The notes below the pieces were generated by a model, which saw only the letters and a list, made by a program, of their open reading frames with translations, was not told the origin of the DNA and searched no databases. The translations under genes and the position numbers were made by a program. From Collinsella sp. (GTDB lineage: Bacteria > Actinomycetota > Coriobacteriia > Coriobacteriales > Coriobacteriaceae), in assembly GCA_019419505.1 (NCBI GenBank), contig DXZS01000020.1, positions 1-64,000 of the forward strand: DNA of 64,000 nucleotides, given 5' to 3'. This document shows positions 16,699 through 26,950 of the stretch, piece after piece; the first letter of the stretch is position 1, and each line of letters starts with the position of its first letter.

Positions 16699-16765
16699 AG
16701 TTGCGGTGATATAGGGACTGTTTTGAGGCTCCAAAGCGCCAAACAGTCCCTATATCACCGCAACT
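16699..16765. repeat. Family A 67-bp hairpin element, copy 3
   Basis: AGTTGCGGTGATATAGGGAC and its near-complete inverse at the other end. The inner stem (GGGACTGTTT / AAACAGTCCC) is longer than in the other copies and different in sequence. Confidence 0.9.
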
Positions 16766-16824
16766 TACAAACAACTGGGCCAGTTCCGGCACGGAGATTA
16801 GCATTGAGCTGACCACGCGCCAAG

Positions 16825-16973
16825 AAAAGGGCCTATTTACTACGTTTAACTCGAGAGAGCCGACCATACCTGCCTTTTTTGAAAATCGACAGGCCTTTTA
16901 CCTGCGGTTTTATTTTTCGTTTTCCTGGCATGATTGAGAGTATCCAATTAAACGTAGTAGATAGGCCCGTTTT
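16825..16973 (+). repeat. Family C fold-back element, copy 1
   Basis: Arms AAAAGGGCCTATTTACTACG (from 16825) and the matching inverse ending at 16973, with two mismatches, around a 98-nt centre containing ACCTGCGGTTTTATT. That core recurs in three other fold-backs with unrelated arms. Confidence 0.75.
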
Positions 16974-17096
16974 GTGGCATACGACCCATTCAAGCCCAAT
17001 CTCGAAGGCTAAAGAGAGCCTCTCATCCACGCCTGCGAGCGAAAACCAAATAGAATGAAAGGCAAATGGAAAGCCCGTTTGACGAGCGGAGGACAT

Positions 17097-17417
17097 ATGC
17101 GCGACGTAGCCGAAAGCGACTGGAAGCTGTTTAAGAAAATGCTTCCTCAATGGCAAGAACGTTATATGGAAAAGCTCATCGGCCAGTACGTTGAGATGCT
17201 GAACGGCGACAGCGAAGCGTCCAGTAGATTTTGGGCACTAGAAGAGCACCTCAATAGAGACAAGCTGTCCTCAGGCGTAATTGCAAACGACATTCGCCGC
17301 AGCACAATGCACCGCGAGATAGCCAATTTGCTTATCGACAGCGTGATCACCCTTGACGACCTTGACGGTTTTACCGAGGACATTAAGAGCTATGCGCAAC
17401 ACTGGATTGGCCAGTAA
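17097..17417 (+). CDS. Small hypothetical protein
   Basis: 106-residue soluble, mostly helical, charged protein that I do not recognise. No signal peptide or membrane segment. It has an aromatic N-terminal stretch (WKLFKKMLPQWQERYM) and an acidic Asp-rich segment near the C-terminus (TLDDLDGFTEDI). GCGGAGGA upstream supports ATG 17097; the frame opens 14 codons earlier. It stands alone between a family C fold-back and a family B repeat. Confidence 0.7.
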   Translation: MRDVAESDWKLFKKMLPQWQERYMEKLIGQYVEMLNGDSEASSRFWALEEHLNRDKLSSGVIANDIRRSTMHREIANLLIDSVITLDDLDGFTEDIKSYAQHWIGQ

Positions 17418-17489
17418 GAGCACTGAACGACAGACATCCCCAGCAAAACGGGGCAAACGCCGGGTCGCCCGTAGGTGCCCGGCGTTTGC

Positions 17490-17533
17490 CCAGATAAAAC
17501 CTGCCAAAATAAACCTGTCCCTCTTTGGCAGGT
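17490..17533 (+). repeat. Family B REP-like hairpin, copy 4, abutting the FtsX gene stop
   Basis: Full-length copy ending CTTTGGCAGG; the next bases TTA are the stop codon (TAA) of the minus-strand permease gene. Confidence 0.85.
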
Positions 17534-20303
17534 TACTCGGCGCTCTTGAGGGCGCCGACCATGTCGATCTTATTGAGGGTACGGTTGGTGGCGAGGTTGA
17601 CGATAAACGTAAAGCCGAAGGAAAGCACCACGGCAAGCACGTAGCTCAGCGGCTCGACTTCGACGTCAAAGTACAGCGACGGCATCTGCAGGATGTACGT
17701 AAAGCTCTCGGCAAGCAGGCCACCCAGCGGCACGCCCAGTGCGGTGCCAATCGCCGTGAGGATCAACGTCTCCTTGTTGACGTAATGGTGTACCTCGCCA
17801 CGGCGGAAGCCCAGCACCTTGATGGTCGCCAGCTCGCGCTCGCGCTCGGAGATATTCGTGTTGGACAACGTAAACACCACCACAAACGACAGGCACGCCG
17901 CCATAAAGGTCACGAGCACCACGACGGAATTGATGATAGTGAAGTTCGCCTCGTAGTTCTGCCAATGTTCGGCCGTGCTCGAGATGGTGAGCCAACCGTC
18001 ACTCTTAAGATTCTTGCTAAACGCAATCTGGTCGGCCGACGAGCCCTTAAGCAGCACAAAGATGCCGTTAAGACGCGCGCTTCGGCCGAACGCGCGCTCA
18101 TAGGTGCCCTGCGTCATATAGAGCGTGTTGCCCAAATAGTTGAGCGAGATGTCGCTGACTTTGACCTTGGCGACGTTGAGCGACGAATCCTGGACCTGCG
18201 CCGTGTCGCCCGGCTGAATCCCAAGAACCAGCTGTGAACTCTTGCTCAGATACACGTCTCCGTCACGCAAAGACAGTGGCTCTTTGGACTCATCCTCGAG
18301 ACGCGCGTAGTCGTCCAGGTCGTTCGTGCGGTCATCGGGCACCACGATCAGCTGCACGGTCTCGCTCTTGCCGCCAAATGTAAAGGTGACGTTGTCGGTC
18401 ATAATCGGCAGCGTCGAAGTCACGGTCACGTCGGAATCCTTGGCTGCGCTTCGCTCATCCAATGCCGCGCACGTCTGCGAAAAATCGTCGGGATTGGCAA
18501 CCGCCAGCAGGTCATAGCGCGTGATATGCCCGTACTGCTTGGGCGAAAGCGCCACCGACGTATCGCGGATGCCCATGCCGCAAATCACAAGCGCCGTACA
18601 GCCCGCGATGCCAAAGATGGTCATAAAGGCGCGCTTTTTGTAACGGAATAGGTTGCGTGCAGCGACCTTGTTCAAAAAGCCCATGCGGCGCCAGATAAAG
18701 CCGATGCGCTCGAGCAAGATGCGCGAGCCGGCGCGCGGGGCCTTGGGGCGCATGAGCGAGGCCGGAGTCTCGGCCATCTCGTGGCGGCAGGCGATAATCG
18801 TGGCGCCCACCACGCCCACGGCAAACAGCGCCACCGAGACGATCGAGGACACGATGTCGTACGAAAGCAACATCTGGGGCAGCGAGTACATGTCGTCGAA
18901 CACCGTAAACAAGAACAGCGGCAGGCCCACAAATCCGATGATGTTGCCGAGCACGCCGCCGATCAGACAAGCCCACAGCGCATAGTCCACGTATTTGGAC
19001 AGGATGCGTCCGCGCGAATAGCCGAGCGCCTTATACAGGCCGATGAGCGTGCGCTCCTCCTCGACCATACGCGTGGCGGTGGTAAGGCTGATGAGCACGG
19101 CGACGATAAAGAAGATGAACGGGAACACCGTGGCGATGGCTTCAATTGACGAGCTATCGCTCTCCACGCTCGAGTAGCTTGCGATATTGCCGCGGTCCTG
19201 GATGTACCAGGTGCATTCTCCCAGATCGGAAAGCTCGGCGCGGGCGTCGGCAAACTGTTGGTCGGCGGCGGCACGGCGCTGGTCCAGGTCGGCTTGCGCC
19301 TGCGCACGCTCGTCGCTGCCCTCGGCCATGCGATTGATGTTGTCCTGCTCGATCCCAAAGAGCATGGCGGCCTGACGCTCGGCCGCATCCAAGCTTGTCG
19401 GCGTGTCGACCGTCAGCTCCTGAGCGCGCGCCTTCTCACGCTCCTCGCGGATCTTCTCTATATTGCCCTTGACCTCATTGATCTTTGCCGCGTAGGCATC
19501 CGAATATGAGTTGAGATCCTTGGCTCCCTCGACGACCACGTGGACCGCGGAGTAGGAAGAAGATGTCGCGGCGTCCTCGCTCACATAGAACTTATAGTCC
19601 GCCGCCGAGGCGGCACGGAAGGCGTTGACCGTCGAGTCGGAGCTCACATCAGTGGGATCGAGAACCTCGGCCGTGATGGTGTAATCGCCATCGGCAAACT
19701 GATCCTTGGCGCTTTGGTTCGACGAGCTCGCATCGTTGGCAGCAAAGCTCACCGTATCGCCGAGCTTTTTGCCCGAAGCCTTCAGGAACTTCGAAGTCAC
19801 CGCGACCTCATCGGCGCTCTCGGGCAAATCGCCGTTCACGAGCACTGGCTGATCGATATTCTCCTTGGAGAGACTTTGCACGACCACGCGCTCGCGCGTT
19901 GTGCCCACGGCGGTGTAGGCGGTCTCGGTGTAGATGCCCTCGGCCGTTTCGACGCCATCGACCTCTTGGATGGCGTCGAGATCATCGTCAGTCAGGCCAT
20001 AGGTCGACTGCACGTTAATGTCATAGACATTTTGCTGGTCGAAGTAGGCGTCAACCGAATCGCACAGGTCCTCGCAACCCGCCTTAAGGCCGCACATCAC
20101 GCTCACGCCGAGCGCGGTGATCACGACGATAGACAAGAAGCGTTTGAGGCTGCCGCGAATCGTGCGGTAGACACCGCGGCGAAACACCGTCGGCACCATA
20201 TCGTTTGAGCTTTGGGCAGTGCGGTAGGTCGTAAAATCCTGCTCGCGCTCCGTGTTCTGCGCGTCGCGGCGTTGGCTGTTTTGGCGGTCCTGATCCATGG
20301 GCG

Positions 20304-20310
<7 letters not shown>
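17533..20310 (-). CDS. Large FtsX/MacB-type ABC transporter permease
   Basis: 925 residues. A cytoplasmic N-tail of about 50 residues is followed by a membrane segment, a long extracytoplasmic domain with a coiled-coil stretch (about residues 290-360, Glu/Arg/Ala-rich), three membrane segments of the first FtsX domain, a second extracytoplasmic domain, and a C-terminal three-segment FtsX domain. This is the two-FtsX architecture of large Gram-positive MacB-like or BceB-related permeases, which handle lipids, peptides or mechanical signalling rather than small solutes. It overlaps the stop of the ATPase gene; ATG at 20298 is an alternative start. Substrate unknown. Confidence 0.88.
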
Positions 20311-21005
<695 letters not shown>

Positions 21006-21059
21006 CGATTAATTCCCATCTGGTCGGATAACTCTTTAGTATTACCCATTTCGCACCGA

Positions 21060-21095
21060 CCAAAAAGGGACAGGTTCATTTTGGCAGGTTTTATA
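21060..21095 (-). repeat. Family B REP-like hairpin, copy 5
   Basis: Reverse-orientation copy, CCAAAAAGGGACAGG then TTCATTTTGGCAGGTTTTA, upstream of the ATPase gene. From here to 21369 I see no credible gene or element. Confidence 0.85.
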
Positions 21096-21369
21096 AGGGG
21101 AAACGTACCTCTTTGGGGGCAGCGCGGGACGCGCAGGGGCGGCCGTGCAGATCGGCACAGCCGTCTCACGTGGAATCGACCGACGCCTGCCTTTCCGTGA
21201 CACCGGCAACTCGTTTTTGCTTGTTGGCATGGCCGCCATTATGCCTTGGGACTGGGCACTCAAATTCTCACTCCTCATTGCCACGCTTGCCGCAAGCTAT
21301 CAGGGTGACGAGATGACGACGCTCGCTGTAGCAGCGCAGCCACACTCTATAAGCGAGGCGTTTGCCAGC

Positions 21370-21405
21370 AAAAAAGCGCGCGACAGGGTAAGCCAGCCGC
21401 GCGCT
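21370..21405 (-). terminator. Intrinsic terminator of the AIM24-family gene
   Basis: On the minus strand AGCGCGCG pairs with CGCGCGCT, followed by TTTTTT, 12 bp after the stop codon. Confidence 0.85.
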
Positions 21406-21417
21406 ATCCTATGCGGA

Positions 21418-22092
21418 CTAGTTATTGTTGTTGGTCATCGAGGCCACTGCTGCCGCAAGATTGGAAATGGGCATCGTCTGCAACCAGATGCGACCGGGAC
21501 CGGTGAGCACGGTGTTGAACACGCCCTCGCCACCAAACATGATGTTTTTGACGCCCTTGACCATTTGAGCGTCGATGCTCACGGTCTCCTCAAAGCCGGC
21601 CACGTTGCCGGTATCCACAATCATCTGCTGGCCAGCAGCGAGCTCGTACTCAACCAGGTCGCCATCGATCTCGGCAAAAGCAACACCCGAGCCCGTGAGC
21701 TTCTGCATGATAAAGCCCTCGCCGCCAAAGACGCCAGCCTTTGCCTTCTTGTTAAAGTGAATGCTCAACTCGACGCCACTTTCCGCGGCAAGGAACGAAC
21801 GCTTCTGCAAAATCCAGCTCTTGCCCGGACCGATCTCGATTGGCACGATGCGGCCGGGGAAGCAGGAGCCAAACGCGATCATGCCATCGCCACGCGCGGT
21901 CCAAATGTTTTGGAACAATGCCTCACCCGAAAAAGCCTTGGAGAACATCTTGCCGATGCCACCGCCCGAGGTAGACATTTCCATGTTGGGGGTCATCCAA
22001 GCCATGGCGCCGCTTTCGGTGATCATGGATTCGCCATCGCTAAGGTTGCACGTAACAACCGGGAAAGCCCCTCCGCCGATCTCGTACTGCAT
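21418..22092 (-). CDS. AIM24 / TIGR00266 family protein
   Basis: 224-residue beta-rich protein of the AIM24 superfamily. Family features include GESMITESGAMAWM, SFLAAESGVELS and a Gly-rich GVFGGEGFIMQKLTG. It lacks a signal peptide. The biochemical role of the bacterial family is not established; the fold resembles a trimeric beta-helix. It is probably monocistronic, with a terminator immediately downstream and a family B repeat about 100 bp upstream. Confidence 0.88.
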   Translation of the reverse strand: MQYEIGGGAFPVVTCNLSDGESMITESGAMAWMTPNMEMSTSGGGIGKMFSKAFSGEALFQNIWTARGDGMIAFGSCFPGRIVPIEIGPGKSWILQKRSFLAAESGVELSIHFNKKAKAGVFGGEGFIMQKLTGSGVAFAEIDGDLVEYELAAGQQMIVDTGNVAGFEETVSIDAQMVKGVKNIMFGGEGVFNTVLTGPGRIWLQTMPISNLAAAVASMTNNNN

Positions 22093-22195
22093 GACCGTCC
22101 CCTTTCCACTCAGGAGCCGAATAACGATGCCTATATTTTAGCAGGTAGAGATGCATATGTTCACACCGCCCATGCCCTCTCCTGCGGACGTTTCC

Positions 22196-22243
22196 CCAGA
22201 TAAAACCTGCCAAAATAAACCTGTCCCTTTTTGGTAGGTTTTA
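22196..22243 (+). repeat. Family B REP-like hairpin, copy 6, overlapping the kinase-fragment stop
   Basis: CCAGATAAAACCTGCCAAAA then TAAACCTGTCCCTTTTTGGTAGG. The minus-strand stop codon at 22241-22243 is the TAA of the repeat edge TAAAACCTACC. Confidence 0.85.
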
Positions 22244-22783
22244 GAGGCGGACGGTGAAGGTGATCCGATGGTCGTGGCCGGACACGGTAGCGGAGCCGCC
22301 ATGAGCCTCGGCGATGGCACGCACCACGGACAAGCCCACGACCGAGCCACCCGTCTTGGAGTTGCACGAGACGTCTGCACGATAGAAACGGTCGAACAAT
22401 CGGTCCAGGTCGCCTTCGGGCAGCTCGTCCACGGCGTTCGATACGACAAGCTCGGCGGCACCTTTACCCTGACCGCGCGAAACGGCACGCAGGCTCAGCT
22501 CGATCACGCTGTCCTCGCTTGCGTAGCGTGTGGCGTTGTCCAGCAGCAGCTCAACAATCTGCGCCATTGCCGCGGCATCGGCATGGGCCCGCACACCGCT
22601 CGCGATCGACGTCGGCAGCCGCTTGCCACGCGAGACCGCCACCGACTCAAACGGCGCCGCAGCCTTGTCCACCGCCTCCGAGAGATCGATCGACGCCATG
22701 GTAAAGCCCGCCGAACCCTCGTCCATGCGTGCCAAGAACACCAAGCGCTCCGTGAGCGCCGATAATAGCGACCCGCACTCGCC
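22241..22783 (-). pseudogene. 5'-truncated sensor histidine kinase (ATPase domain only)
   Basis: The frame encodes the end of a dimerisation helix (LLSALTERLVFLARMDEG), then an HATPase domain with an N-box (LLLDNATRYA), an F-box-like FDRFYRAD and G-box remnants (GGSVVGLSVVRAIAEAHGG). The sensor region and the phosphorylated His are missing; an in-frame TAA at 22784 sits directly before the homology, and no response regulator is adjacent. Translation could begin at TTG 22744 (167 residues). A short free-standing ATPase protein is possible, but a decayed two-component kinase is more likely. Confidence 0.65.
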
Positions 22784-22936
22784 TTAGTGCTGCCTTAGCA
22801 AGTCGATGAGCATATTTAAAAAAGCAAGGTTATAGCTTAGTCGGACTTAAGGAACGGGCAGCTTCACATCTCGCCCTGTAAACAACGCCCGTACAGCGAG
22901 CGCGCTTGCCGCATGGGCGTTGCGGCCGCCTGCAGC

Positions 22937-23512
22937 TTATAGATAGGCACCCTCGAGGCGCAGCAGCCATTCTTTGCGATCCAGTCCACCGGCGTATCCG
23001 TTGAGCGATCCGTCGGCCGCCACCACGCGATGGCACGGCACGATAATCGAAATGGGATTACGTGCGACCGCAGCCCCCACCGCACGAGGAGACACAACGG
23101 GCGCCTCGTTTCCCGGTACACGATGTCGAGCCGCAACACGCCGGGCGATCTCGCCATACGTGGCAACCTCGCCACGCGGAATGGAAAGCAGCTCAAACCA
23201 AACCTCGCGCTGAAACGCCGTGCCGATCATATGTAACGGCGGCGTAAACCGAGGTTCCTGCCCTGCAAAATAAGCATTCAGCCAAGCCCAGGAACGTTCA
23301 AGCACCGAAGAGGCTACACCATTTGCGGGACTCACCGACGACATGCCGCCAGCACCAGAAACCGCATCGACACCTTCAACGTACTCCGCATCTTCTTTGA
23401 GAAGCGTGGAGCCAAAGTGCTCCTGCCCCTCAAACCAAAGCCCCGTCAGACCGCGGCCATCAGCGGCAAGCAAGATTTCGCCCAAAGGCGAAGCAAACGT
23501 CGTCGTGACCAC
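22937..23512 (-). CDS. ogt: Methylated-DNA-protein-cysteine S-methyltransferase
   Basis: 191-residue suicidal DNA repair enzyme that transfers the methyl group of O6-methylguanine to its own cysteine. The active site is IIVPCHRVV with acceptor Cys160, and GEVATYGEIARRV is the DNA-binding helix-turn-helix. A 45-residue variable N-terminal domain and a spacer of about 30 residues complete it. Cytoplasmic. Monocistronic. Confidence 0.93.
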   Translation of the reverse strand: MVTTTFASPLGEILLAADGRGLTGLWFEGQEHFGSTLLKEDAEYVEGVDAVSGAGGMSSVSPANGVASSVLERSWAWLNAYFAGQEPRFTPPLHMIGTAFQREVWFELLSIPRGEVATYGEIARRVAARHRVPGNEAPVVSPRAVGAAVARNPISIIVPCHRVVAADGSLNGYAGGLDRKEWLLRLEGAYL

Positions 23513-23664
23513 CAGCGGCTCCTTTCAAAACTCCGCTCCATAATACCGCGAATTGTGCAGACAACTCCCGCAGATGCGTCCGGACAGACTCGATTGTCCA
23601 AGAGAGGGCGTTTTCCCTCTCAATATCGGCCGATACCGAGTCGCAACGCCCAAAACGATGTCCG

Positions 23665-23860
23665 GCAAAAACGAAGGTGAATGGTTTTCCGAGAAGTGGA
23701 CGAGTAAAACTAGGGCCCCGAAGCATCCGCATTTTTTAATTGCAAAACAGCAGGATTCATGCGATAAAACCGCAGGAAATGGCGGCCAAAATATGCCGAT
23801 GCTTCAAGGGTCCAAAATAGGTCGTTCACTTCCCGGAAAACCATTCACCTTCGATTCGCA
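23665..23860 (-). repeat. Family C fold-back element, copy 2
   Basis: Arms CGAAGGTGAATGGTTTTCCG (from 23672) and its inverse ending near 23853, extending imperfectly to about 70 bp. The centre contains CGATAAAACCGCAGG, the reverse complement of the shared core. The rest of 23513-24258 holds a GC-rich tract and the family D element below; I see no credible gene. Confidence 0.75.
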
Positions 23861-24116
23861 TCAACCCCTAAGCCCTCACAAGCAACAAACACAGGCGCGC
23901 CAAAGTTACCGCCTCAACCCCAAAGTTCCCGCAGGCAGCAGGCGCAACAGCGCCGCAGCTGCCGGCGGCGCTCCACAGTCCCAAAAGGCGGCAGGCGCGA
24001 AGCGCCGGGGTCGCCGCCGGGACTAGGGCCCGCAACAGCCACGTGCCCCCACATCAGCCCAGCGGCCCCAACCGACAACGACCCCATCGCAGATCGCTTG
24101 CAGCAGCGTCGCCGCA

Positions 24117-24246
24117 GGCGGGGGCTGGGCTTAGTTTTCAGAACACTCCGCAGACCAGTGTGGCGCCTTGTCCGCAGCTCCGAAGGAGCAGGACAAGGCG
24201 CCACACATGGTCGAGGACGTTCTGAAAACTAAGCCCGGCCCCCGCC
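24117..24246 (-). ncRNA. Family D structured element, copy 1 (3' of asd)
   Basis: In the sense of asd it reads: outer stem, GTCCTCGACCATG, inner stem (TGTGGCGCCTTGTCC and its complement), apical hairpin GCTCCTTCGGAGC with a UUCG loop, then GGTCTGCGGAG and the closing arm. It starts about 12 bp after the asd stop. The internal-loop motifs recur in copies 2 and 3; the helices differ. Confidence 0.75.
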
Positions 24247-24258
24247 GGACAGGTCACA

Positions 24259-25284
24259 CTACTCGCAGAGCAGCTTAGCGATCTGGACGGCGTTGGTTGC
24301 CGCGCCCTTACGGATTTGGTCGCCGCAGCACCAGAAGGTGATGCCACGCGCGGCCTCGGGGTTCGAGATGTCGCGGCGCACGCGACCGACCCAAATCAAA
24401 TCCTGGTCGGACGTATCCATCGGCATGGGGAAGCGATCGTGCGCATCCTCGGCGCTCATGTCGTCAACCAGCTTCACGCCCGGAGCGGCAGCCAGCGCAG
24501 CACGGGCCTCGTCAACCGTAATGTCGCGCTCAAACTCAAGCGTAATGCTCTCGGAGTGCGAGCGCAGCACGGGCACGCGCACGCAGGTGCAGTTCACGCG
24601 CAGCTCGGGCAGGTGCATGATCTTGCGGCCCTCGTTTTGCAGCTTCATCTCCTCGGAGGTAAAGCCCTCCTCCTTGACGCCGCCAATCTGCGGAATCAGG
24701 TTGCTCGCCAGCTGGGCGGCAAATGCGCGCGGCTCGGGAATCTCCTCGCCGCGGCCCAGGGCGGCCAGCTGAGCCTCGAGCTCGGCCATACCGGGAGCGC
24801 CGGCACCCGAAGCCGCCTGATACGTGGAGACGATCATGCGCTTCACGCCGGCGAGCTGATGCAGCGGCCAGGTGGGAACCAGGCCGATGATGGTCGCGCA
24901 GTTGGGATTGGCGATAAGGCCGTGATGCCACTTGATGTCGTCGGCATTGATCTCGGGCACGACCAGCGGCACCTCAGGATCCATGCGGAAGGCGTGGCTG
25001 TTGTCGACCACGACGGCGCCGCGCTTGACGGCCTCGGGCAGTAGCTCCTTCGCGATGTCGTCGCCGGCGGCTCCAAGCACAATGTCACAGCCCTCAAAGG
25101 CCTCGGGACAAGCCTCTTCGATCACGATCTGCTCGCCGCGGAACTCGACGGTCTTGCCCGCAGAACGCGCGCTCGCCAGCAGCTTGAGCTTGCCAACCGG
25201 GAACTCCTGCTCGTTTAGGCACTCGAGCATCTGGGTGCCCACGGCTCCCGTCGCGCCCAAAATAGCAACCGTGTACTGTTTCAT
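24259..25284 (-). CDS. asd: Aspartate-semialdehyde dehydrogenase
   Basis: 341-residue NADPH-dependent enzyme reducing aspartyl phosphate to aspartate semialdehyde, the branch point to lysine/diaminopimelate and to homoserine. Seen: GATGAVGTQM nucleotide loop at the N-terminus, active-site Cys in ANPNCATI, and the catalytic-domain segment LRVNCTCVRVPVLRSHSE. The start at 25284 follows AAGGGGGAAGC; the frame extends upstream without a ribosome site. It lies 174 bp downstream of lysC on the same strand. Confidence 0.95.
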   Translation of the reverse strand: MKQYTVAILGATGAVGTQMLECLNEQEFPVGKLKLLASARSAGKTVEFRGEQIVIEEACPEAFEGCDIVLGAAGDDIAKELLPEAVKRGAVVVDNSHAFRMDPEVPLVVPEINADDIKWHHGLIANPNCATIIGLVPTWPLHQLAGVKRMIVSTYQAASGAGAPGMAELEAQLAALGRGEEIPEPRAFAAQLASNLIPQIGGVKEEGFTSEEMKLQNEGRKIMHLPELRVNCTCVRVPVLRSHSESITLEFERDITVDEARAALAAAPGVKLVDDMSAEDAHDRFPMPMDTSDQDLIWVGRVRRDISNPEAARGITFWCCGDQIRKGAATNAVQIAKLLCE

Positions 25285-25415
25285 GCTTCCCCCTTTAAAG
25301 GTTATGGCTTTTGCCCGCACGCCGAGCAGGCCGATTATTGTTGCCAGTGTATACAAGAACGAGGCGGGCACGAAACCCGCCCCGTCGAAACGAAACCGAA
25401 ACGAAACGCCCCGCC

Positions 25416-25448
25416 GTAGATTTTTGAGACATGACCCAAAAAATCTAC
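25416..25448. repeat. Small hairpin with GAGACATG loop, downstream of lysC
   Basis: GTAGATTTTT pairs with AAAAATCTAC around GAGACATGACCCA. A close relative with loop GGGACATG lies at 45626-45656. It may end the lysC transcript. Confidence 0.7.
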
Positions 25449-25458
25449 CGAGCAGTCG

Positions 25459-26847
25459 CTACTTTTTGAGCGCAGCCAGGGTGGGATCGACCGGCGTGGG
25501 AGCCTCCAAGTCGGAGACCTTCACAATGCCGTTCTCGTCGGAGAAGGCACGGTAAATGGTCTGAATCGCCAGGTCGAAGTCTTTCTCCTCAACACCGATA
25601 ATGATGTTGATCTCGTCGCAGCTCTGCGAAATCATGCGCACGCTCACGCCGGCCTGGCCAAGCATGCCAAACAGGTGGCCCGAGATACCCGCGCGGCCGC
25701 GCAGGTTACGACCGACGGTAGCGATGAGCGCCAAGCCCTCGACAACCTCGATCTCGAGCGGCTCGACCTCCTGTTGAATGTCGCCCACGAGCGAGTACAG
25801 CGAATCGTGAACGTCCTGCTCCTGCACCACAGCGCCAAAACGGTCGACACCGGTGGGCATGTGCTCGACGGAAACGTCATAGCGTTCGAACACCGAAAGC
25901 GCGCGGCGCATAAAGCCGACACGGGGCTTGGTGCGGTCGCGGGCCACATTGATGGCGACAAAGCCGCGTTTGCCGGTCACGCCGGTAATGATGGGCTCCG
26001 CCTCGCCCTCGTCAGCCGTCTCGCTAATGATGGTGCCGGGGTCCTGCGGCGCATTGGTGTTCTTGATGACCAGCGGAATGCCTGCCTCGCGCACGGGGAA
26101 CACGGCCTCCTCGTGCAGGACGCTTGCGCCCATGTACGAAAGCTCGCGCAGCTCCTCGTAGGTAACGCGCGCAATGGGCTGAGCCTCGGGAACAATACGC
26201 GGATCGGCAGAATAGAAGCCCGAAACGTCGGTCCAGTTCTCGTACAGATCGGCGCCAAGGCACTTGGCCAGAATCGAGCCCGAAATATCGCCACCGCCTC
26301 GATCGAGCAGCTTGATCTGGCCCTCACGCGTCGCGCCGTAGAAACCGGGCATAACAAAGCCACCCTGCTGGCCGTACTCCTGCACCAGCTCGGAGGTGCG
26401 GTTCATGCTGAGCGTACCATCGTGATGGAACGCCACAACCGTCGCGGCGTCCAGGAACGGCAGGCCCAGGTACTCGGACATCAGGCGAGCGGTGAAGTAC
26501 TCGCCGCGGCTCACAAGCTCCTCGGTGGAGTAGCCGCCCGAGCGGGCGCGCTCGGCAAAGGCTGCGAACTCCTCGCGGATGGGATAGGTGAGCTCCAGCT
26601 CGTCAGCGATATCAAAATAGCGCTGACCGATGTCCTCGAGCAGCTCCTCGCACGACACGTGATACTTAACGTGCGCGTTAACCAGGTAGAGCAGGTCGGT
26701 CACCTTGGTGTCGCCCTTAAAGCGGCGACCGCAGGCGGAAACCACCACAAAACGGCGGGCAGGGTCGGCATCGACGATGGCCTTGATCTTCTTGAAGTGT
26801 TCGGCGTCGGCGACCGACGAGCCGCCAAACTTGGCAATTTTTATCAT
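25459..26847 (-). CDS. lysC: Aspartate kinase
   Basis: 462-residue kinase phosphorylating aspartate, the committed step of the aspartate amino-acid family. KFGGSSV at residues 7-13 begins the kinase domain, LLDRGGGDISGS is the active-site Gly-rich region, and the C-terminal 140 residues form two ACT domains (starting near VAINVARD and LALIATVG), implying feedback inhibition by lysine and/or threonine. It is longer than the alpha-type LysC (about 400 residues). Upstream and divergent lies thrC. Confidence 0.95.
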   Translation of the reverse strand: MIKIAKFGGSSVADAEHFKKIKAIVDADPARRFVVVSACGRRFKGDTKVTDLLYLVNAHVKYHVSCEELLEDIGQRYFDIADELELTYPIREEFAAFAERARSGGYSTEELVSRGEYFTARLMSEYLGLPFLDAATVVAFHHDGTLSMNRTSELVQEYGQQGGFVMPGFYGATREGQIKLLDRGGGDISGSILAKCLGADLYENWTDVSGFYSADPRIVPEAQPIARVTYEELRELSYMGASVLHEEAVFPVREAGIPLVIKNTNAPQDPGTIISETADEGEAEPIITGVTGKRGFVAINVARDRTKPRVGFMRRALSVFERYDVSVEHMPTGVDRFGAVVQEQDVHDSLYSLVGDIQQEVEPLEIEVVEGLALIATVGRNLRGRAGISGHLFGMLGQAGVSVRMISQSCDEINIIIGVEEKDFDLAIQTIYRAFSDENGIVKVSDLEAPTPVDPTLAALKK

Positions 26848-26950
26848 GGCGTGGAGGTTACCTTTCTAAAAGCCTCTGCAAACCTGTTTTGCGCGCTCTG
26901 ATACCATGGTTTCACCGATTGGGACCAAGGTATCCGAGGAGCACTGTTAT

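Noticed and set aside
21145..22203. Long open frame on the plus strand, partly over the AIM24 gene
   Set aside because: It is the antisense of a well-supported conserved protein for most of its length, has no ribosome site and gives a His/Arg-rich low-complexity translation.
23553..24026. 157-residue open frame between ogt and asd
   Set aside because: It runs through the family C fold-back arms and a GC-rich tract; composition is basic and low-complexity, with no good ribosome site. It is a by-product of the inverted repeat.
26848..26950. Threonine/isoleucine attenuator upstream of thrC
   Set aside because: No Thr/Ile-rich leader peptide or terminator/antiterminator pair is visible in the 103-bp gap.
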